DNA of 64,000 nt from Streptomyces sp. SID13726 (lineage in GTDB: Bacteria > Actinomycetota > Actinomycetes > Streptomycetales > Streptomycetaceae): positions 62,001 through 126,000 of the forward strand of contig NZ_JAAGLY010000020.1 in NCBI RefSeq assembly GCF_010548375.1. The letters run 5' to 3'. The position numbers were made by a program, and so were the translations under genes. A model generated the notes under the pieces. That model was not told the DNA's origin, did not search any database, and saw only the letters and a program-made list of their open reading frames with translations. This document shows, in pieces, positions 37,284 to 45,883 of the stretch. Within the stretch, counting starts at the first letter, position 1. Each line of letters opens with the position of its first letter.

Positions 37284-37727
37284 TTACGCACTCCCGTCGC
37301 CAATGACCAGGATGGAAATTTCGGCGCCTAGGTACTGGACTCCGTTGTGTTCGTAGAGCCGTAGGCCCTGCACGCGCGTGACTCGGAAGTCGTGCGCATA
37401 GCCGTTAAGGGCAGGAGTACCGGGGGCGCCTCGCGCTGCCTCTAGGGCGACCTTTAGCGAGGCGGGACCGGACCCGGACAACATGGCATCGAGCAACGCT
37501 TGCCCCGCCAAGTCATCGGCTCGCCCGACCAAAACGCGCGCCGTAAAGTCGATGTGGTCGAGCGCGCGGTTCATGGCTTTGTCGTACTCAATGGTGTAAT
37601 CCGCGATGAAAAAGCAGGGCGTTGTAACACCATCGGGCATGTATCCAGTGCAGACGAGTGACGCCCCAGGCAAGGTCACCGCGGAGGCGGCAACAGCTAG
37701 TTGCGCTCGCACGTTCGTGATATCCAT
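37284..37727 (-). CDS. Tail terminator or tail-completion protein
   Basis: This 147-residue protein starts MDITNVRAQLAVAASAVTLP and contains TTPCFFIADYTIEYDKAMNR and LDHIDFTARVLVGRADDLAG. Proteins with this fold (gpU/minor tail Z family) cap the tail tube. It lies directly before the major tail gene, with adjacent stop and start. Confidence 0.62.
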   Translation of the reverse strand: MDITNVRAQLAVAASAVTLPGASLVCTGYMPDGVTTPCFFIADYTIEYDKAMNRALDHIDFTARVLVGRADDLAGQALLDAMLSGSGPASLKVALEAARGAPGTPALNGYAHDFRVTRVQGLRLYEHNGVQYLGAEISILVIGDGSA

Positions 37728-37736
37728 GCGCCCCCC

Positions 37737-38333
37737 TTAGAATCCCGGAAGAACGAATGGCTCAATGAGGTTCCAAACGTCCGGGTCCCTGCGGGACAGG
37801 CGAACGGCTCCCCATTCCGCGGACCCTAGGACACCTTCCGGTGAATCCTTGCGCTTGAAGAATCGGGATGCCTGAATGAGCGTCGCAGTCTCGATGGCTT
37901 CCGGAATTTCCGGCCACCCCCAACGCGCGGTCACGCGCACGCGCATGCGACTGCCATTCCCCCATGTCCACAGTGACGACGTGCGCAACAGGCCCGTGAC
38001 TGGAACGCCATTCGCAAGGGCGTTGTCCGGGTATGTTTCGTAATCCGTGACCGCGGACCAGGAGCTACCGGAGCCAATCTCAACAACCAGTCCGGCGAGG
38101 CTGCCGATTGGCTCGACTAGAAGCATGTCGCCCGACTCATCCGAATAGATGCGACGGGTCGGGTTGTAGATGCGCGCCGTTGCGCTCGCGTCGAGATAGA
38201 AGCGCTGCCCGCATGCACGGTCAATGCTCCGAGACCCGGAGGCAAGGGCCTGGTTTAGTAGGTCATCGCGCGTGGCGTCAGATATCCCGAGATACGTTTT
38301 GAACAGGTCGAGGGTCGCGTATTCATTCGCCAT
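37737..38333 (-). CDS. Head-tail connector (gp6-like)
   Basis: This 198-residue protein contains EYATLDLFKTYLGISDATRD, NQALASGSRSIDRACGQRFY and VTARWGWPEIPEAIETATLI, the HK97 gp6/SPP1 gp15 connector fold that forms the ring under the portal. It is encoded between the capsid and tail genes, as expected. Confidence 0.8.
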   Translation of the reverse strand: MANEYATLDLFKTYLGISDATRDDLLNQALASGSRSIDRACGQRFYLDASATARIYNPTRRIYSDESGDMLLVEPIGSLAGLVVEIGSGSSWSAVTDYETYPDNALANGVPVTGLLRTSSLWTWGNGSRMRVRVTARWGWPEIPEAIETATLIQASRFFKRKDSPEGVLGSAEWGAVRLSRRDPDVWNLIEPFVLPGF

Positions 38334-38535
38334 CGCTTATCGCCTTGCGGGGACTTCCACCCGCATTCTTCCGGACGGGTCCCGCGTCGACCTCCGCGGG
38401 TATTTCGGTACCGTCCTCAACGGGGGCACCGTAGTGCGCTAGCTGTTCGTCCACCTGTCGCACGCGGTCCGTCAGACCACGGGCAACGTAACCGGCGCGC
38501 TCGCGCTTGAGAGCGGCAATCATGTTGCTGGACAC
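38323..38535 (-). CDS. Small head-region protein of unknown function
   Basis: This 70-residue charged protein (MSSNMIAALKRERAGYVARG, LTDRVRQVDEQLAHYGAPVE) starts at GTG 38535 behind GGGAGG and overlaps the connector gene by 11 bases. Similar short proteins between capsid and connector genes are common in actinophages and lack a proven function. Confidence 0.65.
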   Translation of the reverse strand: MSSNMIAALKRERAGYVARGLTDRVRQVDEQLAHYGAPVEDGTEIPAEVDAGPVRKNAGGSPRKAISDGE

Positions 38536-38544
38536 GGAGCCTCC

Positions 38545-38931
38545 CTAGAACAAGGTCACATCTGCCGTGTTCGTGACGTTGGTATTTGCCGAGTAGGTGA
38601 GCCGCACATATCGCCATGGCTGATCGGCTCGCAGAATCTTGTGTGTAGTCCCTGCCGTGGTAATGGCGAATGTGGCGACCGCCCCCGTGTCTGGGGTAGC
38701 TACGTCCGCGTAGGAAATCGCGAACCAATTGCTTCCGTCCGCGCTGCCCTCAATCGCGTAAGTGCACGTCGGTGTGGCGCCCACGGTGGTTGTAATGGTG
38801 AGCAGTGCTGGGCGCTCCGTTACCGCTCCACGGTCGGCAACGTTTGTTGAGACACCGTTTCCCGCTTGCGCTGCTGACAGGCGTGCGGCATTGGGTAGCC
38901 GGTCGCCGGCCAGGGCCTGAATTGTCGCCAT
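38545..38931 (-). CDS. Possible capsid decoration protein
   Basis: This 128-residue beta-rich protein contains LLTITTTVGATPTCTYAIEG, GSNWFAISYADVATPDTGAV and VRLTYSANTNVTNTADVTLF. Its immunoglobulin-like, threonine-rich composition and its position directly after the major capsid gene suggest a decoration or head-fibre protein. It starts at ATG 38931 behind GAGGG. This is an inference from order. Confidence 0.5.
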   Translation of the reverse strand: MATIQALAGDRLPNAARLSAAQAGNGVSTNVADRGAVTERPALLTITTTVGATPTCTYAIEGSADGSNWFAISYADVATPDTGAVATFAITTAGTTHKILRADQPWRYVRLTYSANTNVTNTADVTLF

Positions 38932-38953
38932 CTTCTAACCCTCCATCAGTGAG

Positions 38954-38986
38954 GAAGCGGGGCCCGGAATACAATTCCGGGCCCCG
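38954..38986 (-). terminator. Terminator or attenuator after the capsid gene
   Basis: A perfect 15-bp stem AGCGGGGCCCGGAAT/ATTCCGGGCCCCGCT spans 38954-38986 with loop ACA. It lies 10 bases after the capsid stop on the minus strand, and would raise capsid over tail transcripts. Confidence 0.85.
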
Positions 38987-38996
38987 CTAGGAATGG

Positions 38997-40418
38997 TCAG
39001 AATGTAGGCGTGATGAGGCCGGTACCGGCAATCTTGCTCGTGCCGTTCGTGTACCGCCCGAACGTGTACGCAAAGTAGGAGTAGGCGACAAGCAGAACGC
39101 CCAGGGAGGCGGCGGCAGGCTGTTCCGCACGAATGAACAGCGGGGCCGCAGGGTCCTCCCAAAGGTGGCACTCGGATGAGGGCACGATGTAAACCTCATC
39201 CTCGTTCGTACCGGCGCCCAGGTTCGTGGCAATGTTGTTATCCACGATGACCTCAAGGCCACAGGGAAGAACACCACGGGGACCGGAGTTGTAAGAACTC
39301 TGAGAATTCGCCGCGCCCGCGGACTGCACCGGGAACCCACCCCAGTTGATCATGGGCCACGTGGAACTCATCTGGCTGGAAAGCCAGTACCAACGGCGAG
39401 AGTGCATTACCGCATGGGTCGGGCGACCCATCGCCAGTAGCGCCGCCTCAACGTTGGCCGCAGCCCCAAGAATCTTGGGGTACATTTCCGCGCCCGTGGG
39501 TGATGCGTCGGTGTAGGCAGTCGACTGAGCCACGTTCGTGAGCCCGTTCGTGGCCTGATTCAGAAGGGTGTTGTCCAGCACCGTGGCCACGCGGTTGAAA
39601 AGGTCCTGCATGGTCACGTCTTCGATACCGCTTCCGCGGTCGATTGCCTGCCGAGAAACGGTCTGCTGTCCCGCGGCAGTCTGAATAGGCACCGTCAGAA
39701 GGGTGTCATCCATGTTGGTTTCCTGCACGGCGGAATTCTCCGCGGACTGAAGAGCCGCACCGGATGCCGTGGTGATTCGGGAAATGTTGACACTCATTCC
39801 CGACTCGGGCAGGGGGTGAGTGTTGCAGACGTCTGCGAAGGGACGCAGGGCGGCAGTCGCAGGGGCGTACATGTCCGTGAGGTACTGCGGCACCGTGAGG
39901 CCGGTAAAGGCCCCAGTGCCCACGGCGCGCGTGAGGTATTCGGAGCGCTCTACCCGCTCTTCCTGCATGTGACGAGAAAGGCGCGATGCTGCCTCAACGT
40001 CCTGGAAGAGGAACTGACGAGAGACATCCATAAGGAAACCCTTGCCGTACGGGTCCATGTCCTTGCGGTATGTGCGCTCATCCATGCCGACGCGCGCGAC
40101 CTGGTCATAAGCAGGCTTGCGCGTCTCCGTCTGCTTTACCTTGGCCTGTTCCGCCGAGCGCTCCATTTCCTCGGCCTTGATCTTTTCGGCCGTGGCGCGC
40201 TTGTTCTCGATACCGGCGATGTCCGCCTTTGCCTGGTCCCGCGCTACGAAAAGCTCTGCAACCCGCTCGTCTTCCTCGGGCGTGAGGTTAGAGCGTCCGT
40301 CCTGCTGAGCTTTGTCAAGGATCAGCTTTACTTCTGCGTCCGCCTTCTTACGGCGCTTCTGCGCCGCTTCAAACTCGACCTCAATTGAGGCAATGAGGTC
40401 ATCGATGGTTCCGGGCAT
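38997..40418 (-). CDS. Major capsid protein (HK97 fold) with fused scaffold domain
   Basis: This 473-residue protein starts at ATG 40418 behind AGAGGTG. Residues 1-115 are a charged coiled coil (DDLIASIEVEFEAAQKRRKK, LTPEEDERVAELFVARDQAK), the delta or scaffold part that the protease removes. The rest is the HK97 fold, with VPQYLTDMYAPATAALRPFA, IQTAAGQQTVSRQAIDRGSG and VEAALLAMGRPTHAVMHSRR. It forms the icosahedral shell. Confidence 0.93.
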   Translation of the reverse strand: MPGTIDDLIASIEVEFEAAQKRRKKADAEVKLILDKAQQDGRSNLTPEEDERVAELFVARDQAKADIAGIENKRATAEKIKAEEMERSAEQAKVKQTETRKPAYDQVARVGMDERTYRKDMDPYGKGFLMDVSRQFLFQDVEAASRLSRHMQEERVERSEYLTRAVGTGAFTGLTVPQYLTDMYAPATAALRPFADVCNTHPLPESGMSVNISRITTASGAALQSAENSAVQETNMDDTLLTVPIQTAAGQQTVSRQAIDRGSGIEDVTMQDLFNRVATVLDNTLLNQATNGLTNVAQSTAYTDASPTGAEMYPKILGAAANVEAALLAMGRPTHAVMHSRRWYWLSSQMSSTWPMINWGGFPVQSAGAANSQSSYNSGPRGVLPCGLEVIVDNNIATNLGAGTNEDEVYIVPSSECHLWEDPAAPLFIRAEQPAAASLGVLLVAYSYFAYTFGRYTNGTSKIAGTGLITPTF

Positions 40419-40565
40419 TGCCCACACCTCTTAGCCCTTTCGGGCAAGTGTCTTTCTGGGGGATTACTGCGAGGCGTCAACGGGGCATCTGCCGTGCCGC
40501 TGGGAACCGCGCCTCCGGGGCGTCTGCCGGAAATGCGGGTGTTGCTGCGAGGCGCGTAGCCTCGC

Positions 40566-41351
40566 CTACTCAGCATCCTCCGCAGCGTCAATCAGAAGAC
40601 GCGTGCGGAGCATCTGAATTGAACGACCCTCAGGCGCCGGCCTGGGCGCGAGGGGCGTTGGTATAGGGGCCATGTCTGCCCGCGCAGAAAGGCGCGCGAG
40701 CGCTTCACGTGCGACTAGCGGAGAGAGGTTGGGGATGAGCGACAGGAACTCTCCGCTACGCGCCGATACGGTCGTGTGCGGGTTGGCTCCGTAGGTCACT
40801 GGTCCGACGTCACCGCGCGCAAGGTCAAAGCTGTTGATGCGGTATTCCGCATAGTCGGGCGACCATTGCCCGGACGTGATCCGGAACATAAACGACTGTT
40901 CCCTTACGTCCTGGTCCTCAATGGCTTGCACGAGTAGTTGAACGTCAGAGCGCTTGGGGTTGAGCCATGCGCGCTGCCCTAGTCCGTGGTCATCCGCCCA
41001 AAGCTGTAGGCGTCCGTTGCGGGTTGAGGCCATGGGAGTGCCACCATGATTGAACCGATAGACAACTTCCGGGTCTTCATTCAGCGTCTTGTCCGCGGCG
41101 CCCAAGGAAACAATCTCGGTATAGGGCCCGAACATATCCCACATTTCGTAGCCCTGTTCAAAGGCGCTCGCGTAACCCTCAACCTCGTACCATTCCATGT
41201 CATCGCGCGTGACTTTCTTGGCGCGCAATTCGGAAGTGAACCGAACCGCGGCTGACTCGGGTCTGTCGCGAGGAACCGCCATCGCTGCGCTTCCGCCTGC
41301 GGCACTCCGGGCGGCAGCCGCTTCCGCCCGGAGGGTGGCCATGTCTGTCAT
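40566..41351 (-). CDS. HK97-family prohead protease
   Basis: This 261-residue serine protease has family features around H102 (YRFNHGGTPMAS) and S153 (DVREQSFMFRITS), plus EVEGYASAFEQGYEMWDMFG. It cleaves the scaffold domain from the capsid after assembly. The C-terminal arm is rich in proline. The gene overlaps the portal stop (ATGA). The 147-base interval to the capsid gene (40419-40565) shows no gene. Confidence 0.9.
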   Translation of the reverse strand: MTDMATLRAEAAAARSAAGGSAAMAVPRDRPESAAVRFTSELRAKKVTRDDMEWYEVEGYASAFEQGYEMWDMFGPYTEIVSLGAADKTLNEDPEVVYRFNHGGTPMASTRNGRLQLWADDHGLGQRAWLNPKRSDVQLLVQAIEDQDVREQSFMFRITSGQWSPDYAEYRINSFDLARGDVGPVTYGANPHTTVSARSGEFLSLIPNLSPLVAREALARLSARADMAPIPTPLAPRPAPEGRSIQMLRTRLLIDAAEDAE

Positions 41352-42529
41352 GTCATCACTCCCGATGGTGCAGCGCCCCCGAAACTTGGGGCCGCATTCT
41401 TGTTTCCGAACAGTCGATCAAACTCCGCGAGTTGGCTTTCGGTGAAGGGGGCTCGGTCATCCAATTCGCGCGCCTCCGATGGGGCGAGCACGCGGGAATC
41501 AATCTGCGTTTTCACCGTTGCTGCCCTGGTCTGCGGGTCCATTCGCAATAGGGCGTCCGTGTTCAACTTGACGAAACGCGGTTGCGGGGTGAGCGAGGTG
41601 AGCGCATCTTCCCGACGCACCACGGCGGGACCGAGATTCATGATGAGGAACTGCAAATTCCGCTGAGAGATATTGGCGTAGGTGACGGAGGACCCGGAAA
41701 CCATGGCGTCGATTAGATCCCCTGGGGTGTCGAAGAATCGAGCAACGTCCCCGATGCCAAAACGTTTCGCCTCAATCCACTCAGCGCCGGCCGCCTCCGC
41801 CTGAATGGGGTTGTACTCCCAGTCAGAACCCGTAACGAAAAGATCGTTGTTGGCTATGGAAGCCTTAAACCTGCGCTTAGTCTCGTCCGCAAATTCGGGC
41901 GTGATGGTGCGTCCCGTGTTCTTGAGGTGAGCCGCGGGGACACTGCCGTTGCCGAACCAGTCCAGTGCAAATTCCTGAATGCTCAGATACTCACCAATGG
42001 ATAGTGCAGCGTAGGCGACAGGTGACAGGCCAACCGGCATTCCCGGTAGCGTGTATTGCTTTTCGTGCCACACCTCGGAAGGGTCGTATTCCTTGCCTGC
42101 GATGAGGTACTTAAGGACGCCCTTGCGCACGCGCACGGTGACATCACACAGGGGAACTAGCTCGATGCGCGCAGGTAGCCCGAAACCGTCAACGGCAGTG
42201 ATGAGGCCAAAGCAGTTGCCCGCCCTGTCTAGGTCCATCTGTGACGAGTAAAGCCACTCGATCATTCGCACTCCGGGTCCGCCCGGAGTGACCAGGACCG
42301 GAGGCTTGGGCACCTCAACCTGAATGCCGCCGACCCGTCGATAGATGTCAACGGGCATGGTCGATACGAGGTTGGCGCGCAGCCTGAGACACGCCCAGAC
42401 TGCGCTATGGCGGAGTGCGGTTTCATTGGTTACGGACGTCGTTCCCGCCCGTTGTGCGGGCCGTGGCGGGATTACCTGATCTGCTGTCTGTCCGGGATAT
42501 GCCCGCTTAGCCGCTGAGAATAGGCTCAC
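41348..42529 (-). CDS. Portal protein (HK97 family)
   Basis: This 393-residue protein has the portal features TSVTNETALRHSAVWACLRL, SQMDLDRAGNCFGLITAVDG and LSIGEYLSIQEFALDWFGNG. It makes the dodecameric DNA entry ring at one capsid vertex. Start GTG 42529 overlaps the stop of a 54-codon membrane-protein gene. Confidence 0.93.
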   Translation of the reverse strand: MSLFSAAKRAYPGQTADQVIPPRPAQRAGTTSVTNETALRHSAVWACLRLRANLVSTMPVDIYRRVGGIQVEVPKPPVLVTPGGPGVRMIEWLYSSQMDLDRAGNCFGLITAVDGFGLPARIELVPLCDVTVRVRKGVLKYLIAGKEYDPSEVWHEKQYTLPGMPVGLSPVAYAALSIGEYLSIQEFALDWFGNGSVPAAHLKNTGRTITPEFADETKRRFKASIANNDLFVTGSDWEYNPIQAEAAGAEWIEAKRFGIGDVARFFDTPGDLIDAMVSGSSVTYANISQRNLQFLIMNLGPAVVRREDALTSLTPQPRFVKLNTDALLRMDPQTRAATVKTQIDSRVLAPSEARELDDRAPFTESQLAEFDRLFGNKNAAPSFGGAAPSGVMT

Positions 42530-42690
42530 GTCTCACCCCTCCGCGCAGCCAATATGGAGCCTGCGAGCACGACCACACCCGCGGCTACCGTTGCCCCTAG
42601 GGAAAGCCACGGGTAGAGAAAGGCAGCAACTCCGAAAGCAACCAGCAACAGGCCCAGGACGTCAAGGAACGTAGTAACGCGCTCGCGCAT
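42526..42690 (-). CDS. 54-residue membrane protein between terminase and portal
   Basis: ATG 42690, with TAGGAG about 9 bases before it, starts MRERVTTFLDVLGLLLVAFG, then VAAFLYPWLSLGATVAAGVV, VLAGSILAARRGET and a stop at 42526. Two hydrophobic helices cover nearly the whole length. The stop overlaps the portal start (GTGA). Small membrane genes occur at this spot in several actinophages, with unknown function. Confidence 0.75.
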   Translation of the reverse strand: MRERVTTFLDVLGLLLVAFGVAAFLYPWLSLGATVAAGVVVLAGSILAARRGET

Positions 42691-42700
42691 GGGGGCACTC

Positions 42701-44248
42701 CTAGAAGATTGATGCCGTTAGGTCGTACTCCTGCACCAATGGCAGTCGGACCATGAGCGCCCAGCGTGCGAACGTGACCGCGCACAACGGGGCGATATCC
42801 ACGGGGGAATTGGTCCTGTCGAGCGTCCACGCGTCGCCTTGCCGTCGAGTGCGCGCGGCGTTAACGGCGCCCGTTAGTTCGCGTTGGTCAATGTGCCTCG
42901 CGCCACCCTGAATCAACGTGTCCGTGATTTGCCCGCACGCCTCCGTGAGGTCATGCACTCGCAATATGGACAGGTCGCCCCGTGCTGGGCGCTCAGGGTT
43001 CTTGGGCACCTCAATACCGGCGGCAACTAGGTCATCGATTAGAGAGGCGGCAGGGGCGCCGTAGGACGCAACGGCCACGGCCACAGGGTCATGGATCTCG
43101 CGGAGTCGAGTGATAGCCGGTACGACCCAATCAGTACCGGGGCGCCTGTCGACCAACTCAAGGTGAAAGAGTCCATCCGGACGGAGCGAGGCAACCCCTA
43201 TGCTCGCGTGCTTCCGGTCCTGGGCTACGTCGATAGCAAAAGCTAGGTCAGTACCGGGGCAAGACTCCCTGTCGACCGCCACGGCCCAAGCCTCGCGCGG
43301 AATGTTCGGGTCACTGGGCGGAACCGCCTTACGGGTGCGGTTCAAATAGGCCCGATCGAACGCACTCGGGTCGCCGGCCATCTTGTCCAACTCAGACCGA
43401 ATGATGTCTTCCGAGACCGTATAGCCCAGGGCAGGAAGGCAAAAGCGCCACGTTTCCGGATCGTCCCGCGGCATGTCCTCCGGAGCGAACCATTCGAAAT
43501 ACGCGACGCTCGGATACTCGCCCGTGGCCCACATCTGCTCAATGAGCGCGCGCCCTTGCTCGCGTTTCTTATTGAGCCACACGCTACGGTCCGTGCCGCC
43601 CGCGCTCGCCCACCAAAGCTGAGCCATGGGCTTTGTCAACATGGCCGGACTAAAGGCTTGCTCTAGGCGGTCATCCTCGTGTGCGAATGCCTCATCGATT
43701 ACGCCCAGGTCGAGCGCGGGGCCGTGACCCGCCTTTTCGGTATTCGCGGTAATACCAAGCTTGGACCGCGTCTTACTCCAGATGATCGCCTCATGGCCGT
43801 TGGTCTTTCGGACCCGGTAGCGCCCAGCGATGGAGGAATCATCCATCGTCGCCAGGAACTCATCCTCCCAACGGGTCCGCGCCATGCCGCGAGTCTGCGC
43901 CGCATAGATCACGGTCTGACGCTGCCAAGCGGCAATCCGATGGACCATGAGCGCCAAGATTTGCTGTGTCTTCCCTTGCTGCCGAGAGACGCTTAGCCCA
44001 ACCTCGCGATGCACGAACGTGCCGGTTACCGGGTCAATCTCAAGGGCAACGTCCAACACGTATTTCTGCCACGGCATAGGCGGATATCCGAGCGCTTCCA
44101 TAACGCGCCATGCCGCGGGGCCCAGGCTCTTGAATCCGGGTCGCCTGGGGGTGCCCCACAAGGGCGGACAGGTGAGCCCGTAGCGCTCTCTCAGGTCATC
44201 GGCAAACTCACTCGGGGGACGCCAAGTCACCAAAGGGGTCATCGTCAT
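42701..44248 (-). CDS. Terminase large subunit
   Basis: This 515-residue packaging motor has the Walker A variant LSVSRQQGKTQQ (86-97), Walker B LDLGVIDEAFAH (180-190) and a C-terminal RNase H-like nuclease with the acidic motif DLAFAIDVAQDRKHASIGVA near residue 340. It pumps DNA into the prohead and cuts it. The gene overlaps the small subunit gene by 41 bases. Confidence 0.93.
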   Translation of the reverse strand: MTMTPLVTWRPPSEFADDLRERYGLTCPPLWGTPRRPGFKSLGPAAWRVMEALGYPPMPWQKYVLDVALEIDPVTGTFVHREVGLSVSRQQGKTQQILALMVHRIAAWQRQTVIYAAQTRGMARTRWEDEFLATMDDSSIAGRYRVRKTNGHEAIIWSKTRSKLGITANTEKAGHGPALDLGVIDEAFAHEDDRLEQAFSPAMLTKPMAQLWWASAGGTDRSVWLNKKREQGRALIEQMWATGEYPSVAYFEWFAPEDMPRDDPETWRFCLPALGYTVSEDIIRSELDKMAGDPSAFDRAYLNRTRKAVPPSDPNIPREAWAVAVDRESCPGTDLAFAIDVAQDRKHASIGVASLRPDGLFHLELVDRRPGTDWVVPAITRLREIHDPVAVAVASYGAPAASLIDDLVAAGIEVPKNPERPARGDLSILRVHDLTEACGQITDTLIQGGARHIDQRELTGAVNAARTRRQGDAWTLDRTNSPVDIAPLCAVTFARWALMVRLPLVQEYDLTASIF

Positions 44249-44456
44249 CTGTTGCCGTCCGCCCCTCTGTTAGCTGGGCGACCGTTTGCCGCAACTCCCT
44301 GGTCAGTTGCACGAACACGCGCCTATCCCCGTCCGCGGTGAACGCGTCGACCTCACCCGCCAAGCGGACTGCGAGCGCAGCCAATAGGGGCTCGAAACCG
44401 GTTAGGTCCCCGAGCTCACGCACGTCAGATCGAACGGCTTTCTCAACCGGTCCCAC
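44208..44456 (-). CDS. Terminase small subunit-like protein
   Basis: This acidic 82-residue protein begins GPVEKAVRSDVRELGDLTGF at GTG 44456 (AGGGG upstream) and ends with DDDDPFGDLASPE. A longer frame to TTG 44537 is possible. The gene overlaps the large subunit, a typical small-terminase position. The region has no obvious DNA-binding helix-turn-helix, so DNA recognition could lie elsewhere (for example in the HNH protein). Confidence 0.6.
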   Translation of the reverse strand: MGPVEKAVRSDVRELGDLTGFEPLLAALAVRLAGEVDAFTADGDRRVFVQLTRELRQTVAQLTEGRTATDDDDPFGDLASPE

Positions 44457-45035
44457 GCGTCCACCCCTTCTGACCTGCGCATTCCCCTGCGCGGTTCGGC
44501 CGGCCTGCGCCTCTCGCGGCGCGCTTTCGGGCCCCAATTCGGGCGCCCTGGGCGGGTGTCACTGGGGCCCCGGGGAGAAAAATCCGAGTTTGGGCCGGGG
44601 CTGGGAAGGGGCCGGAATCCTAAAAAACGCGCAGGTCAGAGCCGGTCTGAGATGCAAACATGCAGGTCAGAGGCTTAGAGCCTTGGTCCTGGTCCTCATC
44701 GGTCCAGCTGTCGCACCCTGTTTGACCTGGGCTTTTGTCCGCCGAGTTGCCCCATGGGAGCATCGGGGCGCCTTCCGTGGGGATGGAAGGTGCTTGGGGC
44801 GCCCACCCTGTTGGCGGGGTGGGCGCTCATCCATGTGTGGTCGAGCTGCGCCGCGTTGCTTGTGTGTCGTCGAGCTGCGTGCGCTGTGCTCTGTCTCGCC
44901 CTGGTCCTGGTCCTGGTCCTGGTCCTGGTCCTGGTCCCTGCCCTGGGTAGCGCACGCGCCCCCAGGCGTGGCCTGGTTGTGTGGTCGGGCGGACCTGGGC
45001 GTGTGGTCGGGCCTGGGTAGCAGGGACCAGGACGT
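44457..45035. other. Non-coding region upstream of terminase, candidate packaging site
   Basis: About 580 bases without a supported gene lie between the HNH nuclease and the small terminase gene. GCGCAGGTCAGA occurs at 44629 and nearly again at 44662 (GCAGGTCAGAG), and is inverted at 44469 (TCTGACCTGCGC). A (CCTGGT)6 array is at 44900-44935. Long open frames on both strands here have strongly biased, repeat-driven composition and are not called. Position and repeats suit a cos or pac site. Confidence 0.45.
44900..44935. repeat. Hexamer tandem repeat (CCTGGT)6
   Basis: Six perfect CCTGGT units run from 44900 to 44935 and are followed by CCCTG. Single variant copies lie at 44687 and 44692 (CTTGGTCCTGGTCC). 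It is a short simple repeat that would translate to Arg/Thr runs, so it is unlikely to be coding. Confidence 0.85.
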
Positions 45036-45320
45036 CTATGCGTACCAATCGATGGACGTACGCAGCCGCTCATACTCGCTGGGTAGCTTGTCGCCCTTGT
45101 CGTTGTTGCACTTGCGCCCGCATGATGCGCAGCCCTTGACCCCGTGGATTGGGCCTAGGTTGTCGAGCGCGTACGGGTCCCCGCCTTTGCTCACGGGGAT
45201 GATGTGGTCTGCACTGTCCGCCCCGGGGTGTCCGCACCATATGCAGGTGTCTGACTCGGCTAGCACCTGGGCGCGTGCTTGGCGGTATCGGTACTCAGTG
45301 AGTTCCTTGCGTCCGGTCAT
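45036..45320 (-). CDS. HNH endonuclease
   Basis: This 94-residue protein starts at ATG 45320 (AAGG before it) and has CIWCGHPGADSADHIIPVSK, GGDPYALDNLGPIHG and CASCGRKCNNDKGD, with two CxxC zinc pairs and the DHIIP/N-K catalytic signature. HNH nucleases encoded next to terminase are required for cos-type packaging in HK97-like phages. Here it probably helps the terminase cut concatemers. Confidence 0.88.
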   Translation of the reverse strand: MTGRKELTEYRYRQARAQVLAESDTCIWCGHPGADSADHIIPVSKGGDPYALDNLGPIHGVKGCASCGRKCNNDKGDKLPSEYERLRTSIDWYA

Positions 45321-45343
45321 ACGCCTTCCCCTCTGGGCATGGG

Positions 45344-45379
45344 TAAGGCCCCTGTTCCCGTGGGGACTCAGGGGCCTTA
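45344..45379. terminator. Terminator upstream of the HNH gene
   Basis: TAAGGCCCCTG (45344) pairs with CAGGGGCCTTA (to 45379). It lies 34 bases after the stop of the minus-strand HTH gene at 45413. The same 11-bp stem is reused in the terminator at 61111-61142. Confidence 0.8.
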
Positions 45380-45412
45380 TGCCTGGGGTGTTTCGGGCAT
45401 GCCGAACACGGG

Positions 45413-45883
45413 TCAATCTTCGGTCCTGTTCAGGTCATCGTCAAGGGGTGTTCGGGGTCGGTGTGTGTCTGCAATCCGAATGGCCTGTGTGCGGGCAATC
45501 CATCCTGTGTCTAGGCCACACGTGCAGGTGACTCGGGAGTGTGGTCCGCGCTCGAATTGGCGCCATCCGTTCACGGGTGGTCGCTCGGTTACCTCGTTCT
45601 CATAAGCCACGACGTGGTCAATGGGTGTCCTGGGGCGAGGGAAGCGGATTGGAGGCGGGGGCGGTATGGGTGGGCATTCCTCGCCATCAAGGCATGCGGG
45701 GGTGCACAGGTGTCGATAGGGCGGCAATTCGTCTAGGTCCCAGAGGGCGCCTTTAGCGGTTGGCTTTCCGTAGTTGCGTATTCGCCCCTCGCTCGCCCAC
45801 CTATGCAATGTGCCCCGTGGCCTATGGGTCCATGTCATTGCCGCCTCAGTGTCAACGAGCCTCCGCTTAATCGCCACGTTCAT
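45413..45883 (-). CDS. Helix-turn-helix protein with C-terminal zinc motif
   Basis: This 156-residue protein has an N-terminal winged or MerR/excisionase-like helix-turn-helix (LVDTEAAMTWTHRPRGTLHR and WASEGRIRNYGKPTAKGALW), a proline-rich linker and a C-terminal CTCG pair with further His/Arg. It starts at ATG 45883 behind GAGGGG and overlaps the next gene by 17 bases. It may be a DNA-binding regulator or replication accessory. Confidence 0.6.
   Translation of the reverse strand: MNVAIKRRLVDTEAAMTWTHRPRGTLHRWASEGRIRNYGKPTAKGALWDLDELPPYRHLCTPACLDGEECPPIPPPPPIRFPRPRTPIDHVVAYENEVTERPPVNGWRQFERGPHSRVTCTCGLDTGWIARTQAIRIADTHRPRTPLDDDLNRTED

Noticed and set aside
44900..44935. Could the hexamer array be a CRISPR or part of one
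   Set aside because: The units are 6 bp and perfectly contiguous with no spacers, so it is a simple tandem repeat. No CRISPR array or cas gene is seen in the window.
44338..45531. A 397-codon plus-strand frame over the terminase small subunit, the repeat tract and the HNH gene
   Set aside because: It crosses clear minus-strand genes; the amino-acid pattern is driven by the CCTGGT repeat (WSWSWSW), so it is not a gene.
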